In this document: positions 43,741 to 56,025 of the stretch, piece by piece
Layout: the number at the start of each line of letters is the position of its first letter
Position numbering within the stretch: position 1 is the first letter of the stretch
NCBI GenBank assembly: GCA_037447655.1
Contig: JBBHKE010001039.1
Location: forward strand, 228,472-292,471
Length of the DNA: 64,000 nucleotides
Direction of reading: 5' to 3'
DNA from: Zygnema cylindricum
Lineage: Eukaryota > Streptophyta > Zygnematophyceae > Zygnematales > Zygnemataceae
Program-made: the position numbers and the translations under genes
The notes under the pieces: model-generated
Database searches by the model: none
Seen by the model: the letters and a program-made list of their open reading frames with translations, nothing else
Told to the model about the DNA's origin: nothing

Positions 43741-45258
43741 TGAAGTCCATTATAGAAGCTTAAAGGTGAGAGCTTGTGGAGCTTCCACTTGATCAGAAAG
43801 CCATTGGCTGCAATTGGGTCTTCAAAATGAAGCTCAATTCAGACAACACCATTGAAAGGTATAAAGCTTGGTTGGTTTCAAAGGGCTGTAGTCAGAATGA
43901 GGGAATAGACTATGAGGAAACTTTCTCTCTTATTGTTAGGTTTTCTATTGTTGTCCTTAGCTGCAATTGAAAATATAGAGCTGCGTCAAATGGATGTTAA
44001 AATTGCTTTCTTGCATGGAGACGTAGATGAAGTGATTTATATAAAACAACTTGAAGGTTATGCAAAAAAATGAAAGGAAAAGCTAGTCTATAAAATGTTG
44101 AAATCACTTTATGGATTGAAATATGCTCCATGACAATGGAATCTAAAGTTAGATGAGTTTCTTACCAGTCTATGTTTCAGAAGGATCAACTCAGATCACT
44201 CTGTTTATATCATGGAAGGAGAGGATGGAATGATCTTTGTAGCAGTATATGTTGATAATCTGCTGCTTATTAGTAAATCTATGAATGAGATAAACATTAA
44301 AAAACCAGCTATTAATGCCAAGTTTGAGATGAAGGACTTAGGTGAGGCAAAGTATATCCTAGGCATTCATAAAAAGAGGAATAGGAATCAAAGAGTGATT
44401 TATCTAACTCAGAGAGAGGCAATTGGAAATGTACTTCAAAAATTTGGCATGGCAGAGGCAATGGGGAATGCAACCCCTATAGAGTTCAGGCAAAAAGTGG
44501 AAGGAAAAGAGACAGATGGAGGAATGTTACTCGAGGATGACACTGAATTAGGGGAGTCAGAGTTCATGTCCACAATTCCCTACAGACAAGTTGTTGGGAA
44601 ACCTTTTCTATTTAATAAACATCACGCGTCCTAACATTGCAACGATAGTTAGAACTCTGAGCTGAAGCCTTTAAAACCCAAAGACATCAGGTTGGGAGGC
44701 ACCAAAACGAGTTCTCAAATATATTGCAGGAACACAAGATATCCGACTTTCTCTCGGAGGAGATGAAGTAAAAATTAGCACTTGCAACGATGCGAGTTAT
44801 GGTGATAAACCAAACCGACCCTCTACCAGTGGATTCATTTTGAAGATCGGTGATGGTAATTGCTACTGGGCCAACAAGCTTAAAAAGATGACTGCTCGGT
44901 AAACCATGGAAGCCGAATACATGGAAGCCAGCTCACATGTCAAGGAACTTCTTTGGGTAAAATCTCTTTTATAAGAACTAAAATTTGTACAATCTGGTTC
45001 TCAAGTCATATGTTGCAATAATAAAGTTGCTATTGCCATTGTGTCTAATCCGAATCATCACTTTAAAAGTAAGCATATTGATATTAAGATACACTTTGTG
45101 AGGGAAAAGGTGATGGCTATAATTTTGAGGTTTATCTACTTACATGATGAGGATATGCTAGCAGATACGATGATAAAACCCTTCCCTGAACCAAAATTGA
45201 AATTTTGTAGAAAGGAATGTTGTTTTAGTGGCTATTAGAGTCTAAAGCTTTAGGGGAG
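43741..45258 (+). pseudogene. pol: RT and RNase H of element G, mutated active site
   Basis: RT starts LVELPLDQKAIGCNWVFKMK and keeps ERYKAWLVSKG. The catalytic box is YVDN at 44248-44259 instead of YVDD. RNase H is spread over several frames (DASYGDKPNRPSTSG, MEAEYMEASSHVKELLWVK, SNPNHHFKSKHIDIKIHFV). A polypurine tract CTTTAGGGGAG precedes the 3' LTR at 45259. Confidence 0.85.
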
Positions 45259-46135
45259 TGTTGTTTTGAAAGCTTTACTCCTCACTAAGCCTCATATGTG
45301 AGGGGAGTGTCTTCTTGGTACTTAGTATATTTTGTTGAAGTCTAGTTTAATATATACCAGATTTAGTGTGAGAGTGAACAGTGATGGGAGAACATGATTT
45401 AACATAATTTTGGGACACGCGTTAGTAGAAAAAGATGAGACGTTCCACAAGATTCCGTTCAATGACTCAAATTCAACGAAAGACCAAAGTGTCACACAAA
45501 TTTTCATCTTGGATGAAACTTGTGAAAGATGGAAGGCGAAGATTTGCTGCTGACGGACGTTGGCTAGCCGGAACCACATCTATGATTATCCGACGTGTTT
45601 TGTAGAGTATAGTGTGACGTAACGTATCGGTGTTTTGTACATAGGTGTGTTTTGTTGATTAAGGACTCAGTTTAGATACATTGTGCATGACATACCTTGA
45701 CATATTCAGGTATCCTTCTTAGTTATAGTAGATATTATTCATGTATGGCTGATATGCCTTTTTATCTTGGTTAGGATATTTTTGCTAGCCCTTAGAAGAA
45801 TAGATATTTTTGTTATAAGAATAGGACTTTACCATTTCAAAAGTTAGGAACTACTTGTATCAAATTATGCTTTAGCATTTTGATATCTTTTGACTAAGAA
45901 TTTGTCTTATATATGTTTGCAGATTTCAATGTAAATTTGCACTTGTGTTCTTATTTGTATAATGTTCATTATGTCAGATTTGTAGGCTATTTGGTTACCT
46001 ATTTTGTCTTTGGTTGTGTTCCAAAATTGTATGTTTTTTTGAGCATCTGTGATCGCTTCTTGCCTGTATTAATTTTGTGACGACTACTCCTGCCTCATCT
46101 TCATCTTCAATGGTTGTAGTAGCCAAAAAACAACA
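45259..46135 (+). repeat. 3' LTR of element G (877 bp)
   Basis: Starts TGTTGTTTTGAAAGC, ends AGCCAAAAAACAACA. Close to the 5' LTR with small indels. The gag ATG of the 5' copy is altered here (GTGACGACTACTCC region). Confidence 0.87.
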
Positions 46136-46408
46136 CCTACTTCTATAAACAACTTCCATCTTGGCAGGCAATGACTCTGACGCCTTCACCATTGTGAAGA
46201 TTTGAATCCCCTGGGCCCCATATAAAAAAAGTTGCTCAAAACGCCTAACTAAGCGATTATTTATCAAAAGGCAAAGATGCCAGTTTTTATAAAAGCTCTC
46301 TGAGAGAGAGGCGGCTACCTACCTAAAATCTCTAAGTCCAAAAACCCTTTTATATACCCGTTATTACTAAGGTGTGGAACCAATCATATGAGTGTACGGT
46401 AGAGAAAT
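46136..46408 (-). repeat. Fragment of a family-1-type LTR
   Basis: In reverse orientation it matches the distal part of family-1 LTRs, closest to the 1311 bp nested LTR (GGTAGGTAGCCGCCTCTC, AGAGAGCTTTTATAAA, AATGGTGAAGGCGTCAGAG). Truncated on both sides by elements G and D. Confidence 0.6.
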
Positions 46409-47277
46409 GTATTGTTTATTTTGGAAAGCTTTAAGTCTCAATAAATTAGTGTGACAGCAAACAGATAGTAATCTACAGCGTAAGTTTTATAGCGACAGGC
46501 TGTGTCACACATTATAGGTATTTTGGAATGGCACCAACACCCTCATACGCATGTCTCACTTTGGACGAGAAAACTCACCAGCGATGCTGATTAGACAACG
46601 CAGCTCTGGTTATTTTGGATATGATTTGTACGGACAACGGTGTTGCGGTTATCTTGGATATGATATGGTATGAGACAACGCAGTTGCGGATGATATGAAT
46701 ATGATTTTTTACGGGACAAAGCAGTTGCAATTAATATGAATCAAGTCAAGGGACGAGATTAATATAATGTTCACAAATGACTTAGCCGACAAGTATTTAT
46801 AAAATCACCTCGTATAATTTCTGAGTAATACTAATTGTACGGTGGTAGTTTAGGTTTGCGGGATTAGGAGTACTTAGTTCTTAAAGGCACATTCGTTTTT
46901 GGATGTCCTCTCAAGTACACTTGTATTGGCGGTGCAACACTGAGTAGATACCAAATGTGAGTATAAGACTTAGGACTTAGAGCATTTTTTGTATCCACAC
47001 ATCCTAGTAGTAAAACTGCAAACAATTTTTAGGAAACTTGTGAGCATTCTATCTTGAGCATTGTTAGGTCAATTGTGTTGAAACTTTATGAGTTTTGAGT
47101 GTTAATGCTGCAGTATCTTGTGATAGAGCTTGTTGAAACTTTTATACTTGTATAAGATCTGGTGAACACATGAAACTAGGTGTTTGGAAGAATTCTTGAT
47201 AGCTTTTGAGAGTGTATTATGTCAACTTTTACTACTACTCCTACTCCTCCACCTACACTGGTGGCTGTAGAACAACC
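46409..47277 (+). repeat. 5' LTR of element D
   Basis: Starts near TGTATTGTTTATTTTGGAAAGC, related to the family-2 start of G and F, and ends GTAGAACAACC. It holds the gag start ATG at 47219. The left edge is uncertain by a few bases. Confidence 0.7.
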
Positions 47278-48344
47278 CGTTATGGGCGTGTCATCAAGAA
47301 TTCCTATCTTTTTGTGGGAGAAATATGTTTATTGCGCCGATATGGTGGAGAATCAGTTTGAGAATGTTAACCTATTAGATATATTGGATGGTTCACTATA
47401 TCAATTGCATCTATCTTGGTCTAAAAAGATTACTCAGGCTCTTTCTATTTAAAAATTATGTATATCAAAGAACTTAGTAATGTCTTGCATAAAAATGAAA
47501 AATACGATTCACATCTAGAGATCTCTTAAAAATGATTATGAAAAAGGTAATGTCCAGGAAAAACTTCTGTTAGTTTGACAAGATTGGGACTATAAGTATA
47601 CTAGCGGAACGATGGCTAATTATGATAACAAATTTTGCATCCTTGTAGATGCCCATGCTTGCGCACAGGGCACGTTTTCTTAGTTTCAACAGGCATCATT
47701 GCTAATGAGAGGTCTCCCTCGTAGTATGAAAGAAACGTCTGATATGCTCAAACAAAAGATAAGACTAGCTAGACTTTAAATTTAGTGACTAATTTTTAAC
47801 TAGAGGAGAAAGTAACAGCTAAAATTCTTTGTTTTGAGCAACTCGAAGCTTTCAATACAAACTTTGAGAGAAAGGGAAATTTTAATTAGCAAAATAATCA
47901 GGTTAATTCACAAAATCAGTTTACACAGTTTCATCAGTGTGGAAATAGACAGTCCAACAATACATGTTTCTATTGCAATACAAAAAGACATGGATATTGT
48001 TCTAAGCTTAAAAAATATAACGCGACAGGTTTATACAGGCCGGGATGGCAACCGTGCCAGTTTTACAAAGGCTTCACGAGGCATACACCTTGTGAAAATG
48101 CACTGTTTTCGGCATTTTTAACGAACCGAACGAGACTTTGAATATTTATAAGGAGGTCGAAGCTAATCTAATTGCCATGGCAACACCAATGAAAGGCTTA
48201 AAGGACTCTTGATGGATAATGGATAGAAGAGCGTCAGCCCACCTATGGTGGAACAAGAGTATCTTAAAAAATCTGAAATTAACACTGGAAAAAATATTTA
48301 CTATGCATGTGGCATGAGTGTCCAGACTCGTGTTATGGGCAATG
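47219..48344 (+). pseudogene. gag: gag and start of protease of element D
   Basis: Opens in the LTR with a Thr/Pro-rich stretch (MSTFTTTPTPPPTLVAVEQP), crosses the primer site as VMGVSSRIPIF and gives KYVYCADMVENQFENVNLLDILDGSL. The zinc knuckle is shortened (CFYCNTKRHGYC), followed by TGLYRPGWQ, a conserved family-2 tail. The protease motif region (WIMDRRASAHLW) lacks the DSG triad. Confidence 0.8.
47278..47291 (+). promoter_or_regulatory. Primer binding site of element D (diverged)
   Basis: CGTTATGGGCGTGT; the first ten bases match the shared GTTATGGGC core. Confidence 0.5.
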
Positions 48345-49388
48345 TGCAACTCTGAGACCTCCATAGGTCCTCATAATGGACAGCTTAGAAGAAGCCTCTA
48401 AGATAACCCTAACCCCTTTGTTTTTCAGCAAGAATAACTGCCACCCTGGCAGACAAAAACTCTGACCACTTTCACCATTGTGAAGGCAAGACTCCCATGA
48501 GTGGATAGCATAAAGAATCTATGAAATTTCTCCCTTGAGCAGTAAGTTATGGAGGGTCAAATTTGACCTTTTGTGCAAAAGCTCTTTGGGAGAGAGGGTC
48601 CTATCTACAAATTTTTTCTAAGTCCTATCTCTCTACAACTCTATCTACTAATGTACGCCACCAATCACATTACACTGCCTTACAAAAAAGTACAGTTGCC
48701 GCTGTACTCTATGTACAAATATTGTATGACATGGTCTAAATGTGGACACATGTGATATCCGGATTTGGTCCCGTAATCCCTGGAGATGCCGCGATCTAAC
48801 GTAATTGTGCCACGTGTCATCTGCTTTTGCGATGACCACAAACCGCCGAGATTCTCTTCCTCGATCTCGGCTTTCTTCCTGGCCGTCGGATTTAATTTAT
48901 ATTTCAATTGTAGCCGTCATAAATACTTGCACGGTATTAATTTTGTTAAATAAACAATTGCGCGGTACTCTTTTCTTATCCATAGCTTCAGCCGTACTTT
49001 ACATAATTGGAACTATGTATCCCGTAAATAATTTATGTTAAATGAATTATCTTACATGGTATAAATTAAGTAATTATCAAACCCTATTGCATGTAACACT
49101 AGTTCTAGAGTTAATTAAGTCTATCGGCTAGCGGTGGTCTACGTAAGCCAGGTACCAGGATTAAATCCTGGATCCGACATCATCCCTTTTAAATAAATAA
49201 ACTACCTTTCCGTGAATCACTAATCTATTTCCGTTAAACCTTTGGATAGCCTAGGTAGCCATGGCTCTAGCATCCTCTCCAACTTCTCAGTGACTGCAAA
49301 GAGAGAAGTTAGAGGCAGACTGCTTCGACTTCTTTCTCTATTTCAATTTAGACCTAGAAAATTCTAAAAAGAACAATCGATTTATGCA
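48345..49388 (-). mobile_element. Solo LTR, family 1, inserted in element D
   Basis: A 1044 bp LTR in reverse orientation, from TGCAACTCTGAGACC to TTTATGCA. Flanks are CAATG (48340-48344) and TAATG (49389-49393), a 5 bp duplication with one change. D's coding sequence runs up to GTTATGGGCAATG and resumes with TATCCTTGCTG after the insertion. Internal region lost by LTR recombination. Confidence 0.88.
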
Positions 49389-50843
49389 TAATGTATCCTT
49401 GCTGTTTGATGTAAAGGGAAAAGTAACTGAAAGGACTCTTCACAATGTCCTCTTTGTCCATCAATTTAAGAAAATATGTTTTCTACGTCTTTGGTAGAGA
49501 GTAAAGGTTTTGAGATCAATTTGAAAAATGGTCAGCACGTTGTTAGCAAAAATGGCAAGGTTCTAAATACACGTACAAGAGATAATAGCAAGATATACCA
49601 TATTGATATGGATATACCAAGGAGAATGATGTTTTGTACTCCGATGTTGTGCACTTAGATGAGTTGTGGCATAAAAGATTAGGCCATGTAAATTATGATA
49701 GTTTGAGAAAAATGGTCATTGCTAGCAAAATAGGTGGTGTCTCGGTAACAGATTAGCTGGTTAAAACGCGTGATGGTTGTGCTATAGGCAAAATACACAA
49801 ACTGCCATTCTCTACGGAGTCAGAACATCGGTCAACTAGACTTTTACAACAAATTCATTCCGATGTTTTTGATCCTGCAAATGTTACATTTGCCGAGGAG
49901 ATGAAATATATGGTCACCTTTATAATGATTTTTCCAGGTTTACAAAGGTTTACTTCTTGAAAGAATAGAGCAAAGTGTTCGGTCACTTCAAACACTATAA
50001 GCCTTGGTTGAGAAACTACATATTTTGCCAATTTTGGCACTCAAATCGGATAATGGTGGGGAATATACATCGAAGGAATTTGATACGTTTTTACACAAGG
50101 AAAGTATAAGTCATCTGTTGACAGTTCCCTATTCACCAAAACAAAATGGAGTTTTAGAGAGATTAAATAGAACACTCACAAAGAGCTCTAGGTCGATGCT
50201 TGCATATAAAACTGTAGATATGAAATTTTAGGCTGAGGCTCTCAATTGTGTAGTTTATATTAAGAATAAAATAGGGTCTAGATCACTAGAAACAATGCCT
50301 TATGAAGTCTAAACTGGCACAAAACCTGATGATAGTCATTTTAAAGTTTTTGGTAGTATATGCTTCATTTTAGATGCATCACAAGATAGATGGAAAATTG
50401 AACCTAAAGGGTTACCACGTATTCAACTAGGATATGATGAAAACTCTAAAGGTTATAGGGACTTTGTCTTTCAAAAACAAAAGATAATTGCCGCTCAAAT
50501 TTTATTGTGAAGGATGATTTTGATTCGGTAGATTTATTCACCCTGACATATATACAAAAGTAACAAAAAGTGCAGGAGTATATCATTGTGGACTACAATC
50601 ACCCTATTGTCAAACACGTATAGGATACTCCAGTTTCTGAGATGTAATCTGAAATTTATTTAGGCTCTCAACAAGTTCAGTTCCAGCTAGGATAACAATC
50701 GTGAAGGTTCGAGATGAAATACCTCGGTGAGGCGAAATATATTTTTGGTATTCAGGTAGAAATAGATAGAAATAAGAGATTAATTAAATTGACTCAAAAA
50801 GAGGCTATTGGAAACATATTAGATTAGTATGGAATGTGGGGGG
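49389..50843 (+). pseudogene. pol: Protease end, integrase and RT remnant of element D
   Basis: Reads ERTLHNVLFV, SLVESKGFEINLKNG, ELWHKRLGHVNYDSLRKM, then integrase with LKSDNGGEYTSKEF and SPKQNGVLERLNRTLTKSSRSML. Around 50690-50710 it jumps to EMKYLGEAKYIFGIQVEID, so the first part of RT including YVDD is missing. Ends in an RT-RNase H connection (LTQKEAIGN) cut by element F. Confidence 0.83.
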
Positions 50844-51830
50844 TGTTGTTCTATGACAACTGGTGCAGGTGGAGCTGCAGCAGTAGTAGTAGAAGTAGAC
50901 ATACTTAAGCAGAAGCTTCACAAGAATTCTTCACAAACACCATCTTTTGACACACTATAAAACATGACTCATAATTCCTATTACCCCAAGAATTGGCACA
51001 TAAAGAGACTAGCAAACAAAATGTTAATTCCCAAAATTATAGCATAAGTGACAAAGTAAACCATAAGATATGAGAGCTGCAAGTTTCCCTAAAACTGCCT
51101 TTTAATTTCCCATATTCCCAAAACTCGATACCTAACAATTTTACTAATTCTAAACTTATACTCTTAAAGTGTGTCTACTGCTAGCAAACAACTCAAAAAA
51201 TAACATCTTGCAGTGTAGTATTGTACTATAATGTGACAAGGTACCAAAACTGTACGTCACTGTACCAAGGGTACTTTCAAAAACAAAACTGCAACTAGCC
51301 TAAAACTAAATAGTGAAACACTATTTCCTAATCCACTAAGCAACAAAATCTTGTTCTATCACGTATTTACAAATTAAAGTTGTACACCAAAAGTGGCTTG
51401 GTTAGTCACAACCGTAGATGTGTCCAGCCAGCTGTGGTAAGTTTTGTAAGATTATCTGGGGTGCTTACGAAGCACCACCCCATCCATGGTCCCCACTCAA
51501 TTTCTAGCCGTCAGTCTGATTATAGTCAACGTCTGGTACTTTACTTTATACATTTGTAATCCCAGATGTACGGTTCATTTTTCGTTTGCCCGATTTCTTG
51601 AATTCACTCGTCCGATAGATGCCATGTGTCCAGATCCATTCCGCTTTCCCTACATAGTCTAAAACAGTTGATGCGTGTCTATATGACTGTAGAAATACTC
51701 TTAGAGTAACTTCTTTACTATCACACTATTTGAGGTAAGTATTACACCAATCTTTAATCCAAAAATATTATAAGTTACAAATCTCCCCTCACCGCTCTAT
51801 CTAGTGAGGATAAAGCTTTTAAAACAACAC
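50844..51830 (-). repeat. 3' LTR of element F
   Basis: In element orientation it runs TGTTGTTTTAAAAGC to TCATAGAACAACA. It retains the start of the gag frame seen in the 5' LTR. Confidence 0.9.
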
Positions 51831-51843
51831 TCCCCTAAAGCTT
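51831..51843 (-). promoter_or_regulatory. Polypurine tract of element F
   Basis: On the minus strand GCTTTAGGGGAG lies directly before the 3' LTR start TGTTG, identical in position and nearly in sequence to that of element G. Confidence 0.8.
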
Positions 51844-52560
51844 TAGACTTAGTTATTCACTCATCCAAATAGCCTTTTTCCAAAACTGTAATTTAGGTGT
51901 AGGTAGAGCTTTTGTTATCATATCTGCAACCACATTTTCATCAGGTAAATAGCACACTTTTATCACTTTGGCAAGCACTTTTTCTCAGACAAAATGCAGC
52001 TTGACATCCATGTGTTTACTCTTAAAGTGGAGGCTAAGATTAGAGGCAATGGCAATAGCTACCTGGTTGTCACACAAGATTACTTGAGGACCAGTTTTCA
52101 TGTGTCCCAATTCCTGCAAAAGAGCTTTTACCCATAGGAGTTCCTTGAGGGCAAAATTTGCTGCCATATATTCTGACTCCATAGTTGATTGAGCGGTGAC
52201 TTTCTAAAGTTTGATGCTCCAGCAGCAAGTTCCGTTCCTGATCTGCACGACAAAATTAATGTTTGATTTCCTACTAGGCATGTCCCCATAACTCGCATCG
52301 CTCCAGGTTTGCAGCTTGATTTCCCCTCCTCTAAGGACAAGTTTAAGATTCCATGTCCCTGCGAGATACCTCATAACTCTTTTTGCAGCTTCCCAGTTTG
52401 CCATTTTTTGATTTTGCATACTTCTACTTAAGGCTTCCAAAGTAGCTGCTACATTGGGCCTCGTGCAGTTCATGAAGTTGATGAGACTACCAACTACTTG
52501 TCTGTATGGTTTTGAGGCCATGAAATCCTCCTCCCCGGATTCTAAGCTCTAATCAACTGG
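51844..52560 (-). pseudogene. pol: RNase H of element F
   Basis: Shows YRQVVGSLINFMNCTRPNV, WEAAKRVMRYLAGT, TWSDASYGDMPSRKS, MESEYMAANFALKELLWVK, and LCDNQVAIAIASN with SKHMDVKLHFV. The RNase H acidic residues are present; a stop near 52204 separates the two parts. Confidence 0.86.
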
Positions 52561-53700
52561 AATACCATAATCAGAATCAACTCCTAATTTATGTCAATAC
52601 TCCTTAGAAGTGACACATCATTTTGCCTCTTTCATATCAAAATTTTCAAGCATGGAACCAATAGCCTCTTTTTGAGTAAACAGAATTTGTCTTTTATATC
52701 TATCTCTCTCTACTTGTATCCCTAAAATGTATTTGGCCTCACTAAGGTCTTTCATCTCAAACCTGGACCTTAAGGCTCTCTTGATGCAATTTATTTCATC
52801 CATAGATTTGCTAATAAGCAGCAGATCATCTACATAAATAGCAATATAAAGTACACCATCCTCCTCTTGCACAACATACACAGAATGATCTGAACAGATT
52901 TTTTTAAAGCCTAATTTAGTGTGGAATTCATCTAACTTCAGGTTCCACTGTCTAGGGGCATGTTTCAGCCCATAAAAGGATTTCATCATTTTGCAGACTA
53001 GTTTTTATTTTCCTTTCTCTACATACAATTTTGGTTGCTGCATATAAATAGTTTCTTCAAGCTCTCCATGAAGGAAAGTTGTTTTAACATCCATTTGATG
53101 CATTTCCATGTTTTCAATTGCAGCTATACTTAATAGAACTTTGACAGTTGGAAACCTTACCACTGGAGAGAAAGTCTCCTCAAAGTCAATTCCTGCTTTC
53201 TGATTGTAGCCTTTTGGTACAAGTCTCGCTTTGTATGTTTCAATGGTGCCATCCGGATTTAGTTTCAGTTTGAATACCCATTTGCTGCCGATGGCTTTCC
53301 GGTCCAGAGGAAGATCAACGAACTCCCACGTTTGAGCTTCCATTATAGATTTCATTTCATGGTTTGCCGCCTCATTCCAGTGGTTTCTTTCGGGTGAAGA
53401 GAAGGCTTCCCAGATAGTTTGAGGTTCTCCCGGGTTAGCAAAGTTTGCAAAGTGTGATCTAGATTGTAGACGGCTGCTAGATCTCATTCTCCCGGAAATT
53501 TTGAGGCTGAGAATGATGGATGCCTTGCGTTCTTTGTTGATCTTGTGACTTGTTGCTGTTGCTTTTAGACCGGTTCAGCTTGCTCCATCTGAGTCCAAAG
53601 AGGAACTTGAGGATCGAAAGATACTGGATCTGCAAGAGGTTGCTGAACAGCCGAAAAATACACTATTTTGTGTGTATCAAAAATAACATATTATTGTGAC
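52561..53700 (-). pseudogene. pol: Reverse transcriptase of element F, YVDD intact
   Basis: Reads [54 protein letters not shown], then (after a break near 53005) SFYGLKHAPRQWNLK, YVDDLLLISK (plus-strand 52825-52836) and FEMKDLSEAKYILGIQVE. The catalytic Asp pair is intact, and damage is limited to a break at about 52990-53005 and an end stop. Confidence 0.87.
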
Positions 53701-55106
53701 TTTTCCTCAACCTGTTTATGTCATGCTAAATAGATCTGCCAAAACTTCCTCATCCTTTATAATAATATTTCTAGACACAACATTTTTTCTTATCAAAGCA
53801 TAGATCTGTAGCCTTTTAAATTATTATCATAACCCATAAGGATACCTGGAAGGCCCTTTGGTTCCATTTTCCAAGTATTCGGTGAAGTGTTTAAAGCATA
53901 TCATTACTTCCAAAAACTCTGAAATGACTATCATGAGGTTTTCTACCTGTCCAAAGTTCAAATGGTGTAATACTTACCGACCTAGAACGAATTCTATTTT
54001 AGATATAAATTGCTCAGTTAAGTGCCTCAGCCTAGAATTTCAAATCTATATTTTTATCTGCTAGCATAGATCTAACACATTCTCTAATGATTATGTTTAA
54101 TCTTTTCGAAACACCATTCTACTGAGGAGTGTAAGGAACAGTGAGCTGGCGACTTATACCCTCATCTAGCAAAAAGTTTTGGAATTTTGACATATACTCT
54201 CCTCTATTGTCTGATCTGAATTCCAAAATCGAAAAACCATGGAGTTTTTCCACCCAAACTTTGTAGTGTTTGAAGTGTCCGAACACTTCACTCTTTTCTT
54301 TCATGAAGTAAACTTTAGTGAATCTGGAGAAGTCATATGTAAACGTTACTATAAAACGAACCCCCCCAGCCGAAGGCACCTGAGCAGGTCCCAAAACATC
54401 CGAGTGAATTAGCTGCAAGACTTTTGTAGATATATGATCCGATTCCTGTGGAAAAGGCAGTTTATGTATCTTTCCTAAAGAGTGGCCATCACAAGTTTTG
54501 ACGGGCTGATTTGTCAAAGAAACATCCTCTACTTTCCCAGCTTTCACCATTTTTGTTAAACTCTCATAATGAACATGTCCTTGCCTCTTATGACATAATT
54601 CATTTTCAGATATTACACCAGAGTAGAGAACATCATTTTCCTTAGAATCAGCCATATCCATGGGATAAATTTTGCTTTCATCTCTAGTTCTTGTCACTGC
54701 TATCATTCCGAGCTTGCTTAGATCTTGCCTACCCCCTTTAAGAGTGACTTCAAAATTTTCAACCAACGAAGTGGAAAAATGATTCTTTTTGAAGTCCGGA
54801 ACATATAAGACATTATGAAGTGTTCTCTCTACAGACTTTCCTCCAACATCTACCAGCAATGAAACCTCACCCTGAGCACAAGTTTGGACGCTCAAGCCAC
54901 AAGCATAGTAGATATTCTTTGCAGGTGTTGTCCGCAGATTTATAAAAAGTCGCTTGTTCCTATACATGTGGGCAGATGCCCCTGTGTCCATGATCCATCC
55001 GGCGTCCTTTAAGCCCTCCATTGCCGCCGCCATTGCAAATAAATCCGATTGAAGGTCAAATTTCATCTTCTTGAGTGATAGATGAAGAAAACAATGAGTT
55101 TTTTTG
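53701..55106 (-). pseudogene. pol: Protease and integrase of element F
   Basis: A single frame of over 350 codons reads WIMDTGASAHMYRN (protease, DTG form), ERTLHNVLYVPDFKK, ELCHKRQGHVHYESL, CDGHSLGKIHKLPFP and the integrase HSDVLGPAQVPSAGG, VTFTYDFSRF, EFRSDNRGEYMS, ending LTVPYTPQ. In LGPAQ the usual Trp is Leu, and SDNRGEY has Arg for Gly. The C-terminal integrase with the Glu is beyond a stop at about 54119. Confidence 0.87.
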
Positions 55107-56025
55107 TTACTGATGACCAAAACAGCCCTGGTTAAACTGACTTTGCTGCCAACCTGGCCTATATAATCCTGTCTCATTTGACTTTTTGAGTTTATGACAA
55201 TATCTATATCCATGACCTCTCTCTGAACAATACAAACAAGCAGTAAAAGACTGTCGATTTTGCCCTTGATTAAACTGTTTAAACTTACCTAGATTTGGGT
55301 TAAAATGATTTCTTTGCTGATTAAACTGCGTTCTCTGCTTGTTAAACCGACCTTTCCTATCAAAATCTGTGTTAAAGGCCTCTACTTGCTTTTCTCCATT
55401 AAGCATCTTTGACGCAGACTCCTCTCCTAGAATAATATTAATGGCTAACTGAAGAGTTCAGCTAGCTTTATCATGCTTTTTCAGTTCAGCAAACGCATCT
55501 TTCATGTTGTTAGGAAGACCTCTAATGATCAAAGCTGCATGCTAGAACTCAAGGAAAGAGCCACCAACACAAGCACGTGCATCAATAAGAGCTCTGAAGT
55601 TATCTGTATACTGGCCCATTGTTCCCCCCGAGTATTTGTAGTCCCAAATTTTTCCTGCCAATAGAAGTTCCTCTTGCCATTTGCCTTCTCATAAGACACC
55701 TTGAGTGATATCAAGATGTCAATCGCCTTTTTCATCTTGATTCGCGACATAACGATGTTCTCCAAAAGACATAGTTTGAGAGTATTCCGAGCTTGCGAAT
55801 TTTTTTTCGCCCAAGTTGGATCAACTTCATCAAGTGATCCATCCAAAATTTCCTGTAAACCTAAATTTTCAAAGTAAGACTCAACCATATCTGCCCAGTA
55901 AGCATATTCTATCCATTAAACACAATAATTTTTAGATATAGGGCCATAACCTGTTGTTCTATGACAACTGGTGCAGGTGGAGCTGCAGCAGTAGCAGTAG
56001 AAGTAGACATACTAGAAGTAGACAT
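55107..56025 (-). pseudogene. gag: gag of element F, starting in the LTR
   Basis: Start ATGs at 56025 and 56010 lie inside the 5' LTR and open a Ser/Thr/Ala/Pro-rich frame that crosses the LTR end as EQQVMA. Then come MVESYFENLGLQEILDGSLDEVDP, KLCLLENIVMSRIKMKKA and, in another frame, the zinc knuckle CLYCSERGHGYRYC followed by TGLYRPGWQ. A TAG follows VFNG at about 55918. Confidence 0.85.
55938..55951 (-). promoter_or_regulatory. Primer binding site of element F
   Basis: On the minus strand GGTTATGGCCCTAT follows the LTR end AACAACA; the first eight bases match the consensus before divergence. Confidence 0.6.

Larger units (their letters stand above)
40297..46135 (+). mobile_element. Ty1/copia element G (family 2), two LTRs, heavily mutated
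   Basis: LTRs 40297-41179 (883 bp) and 45259-46135 (877 bp) bracket a full-length internal region with gag, protease, integrase, RT and RNase H. Flanking 5-mers differ (AGGGG on the left, CCTAC on the right), so no target duplication is seen; the left flank is itself polypurine-like. LTR-LTR recombination or a mutated site may explain this. Many stops. Confidence 0.88.
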
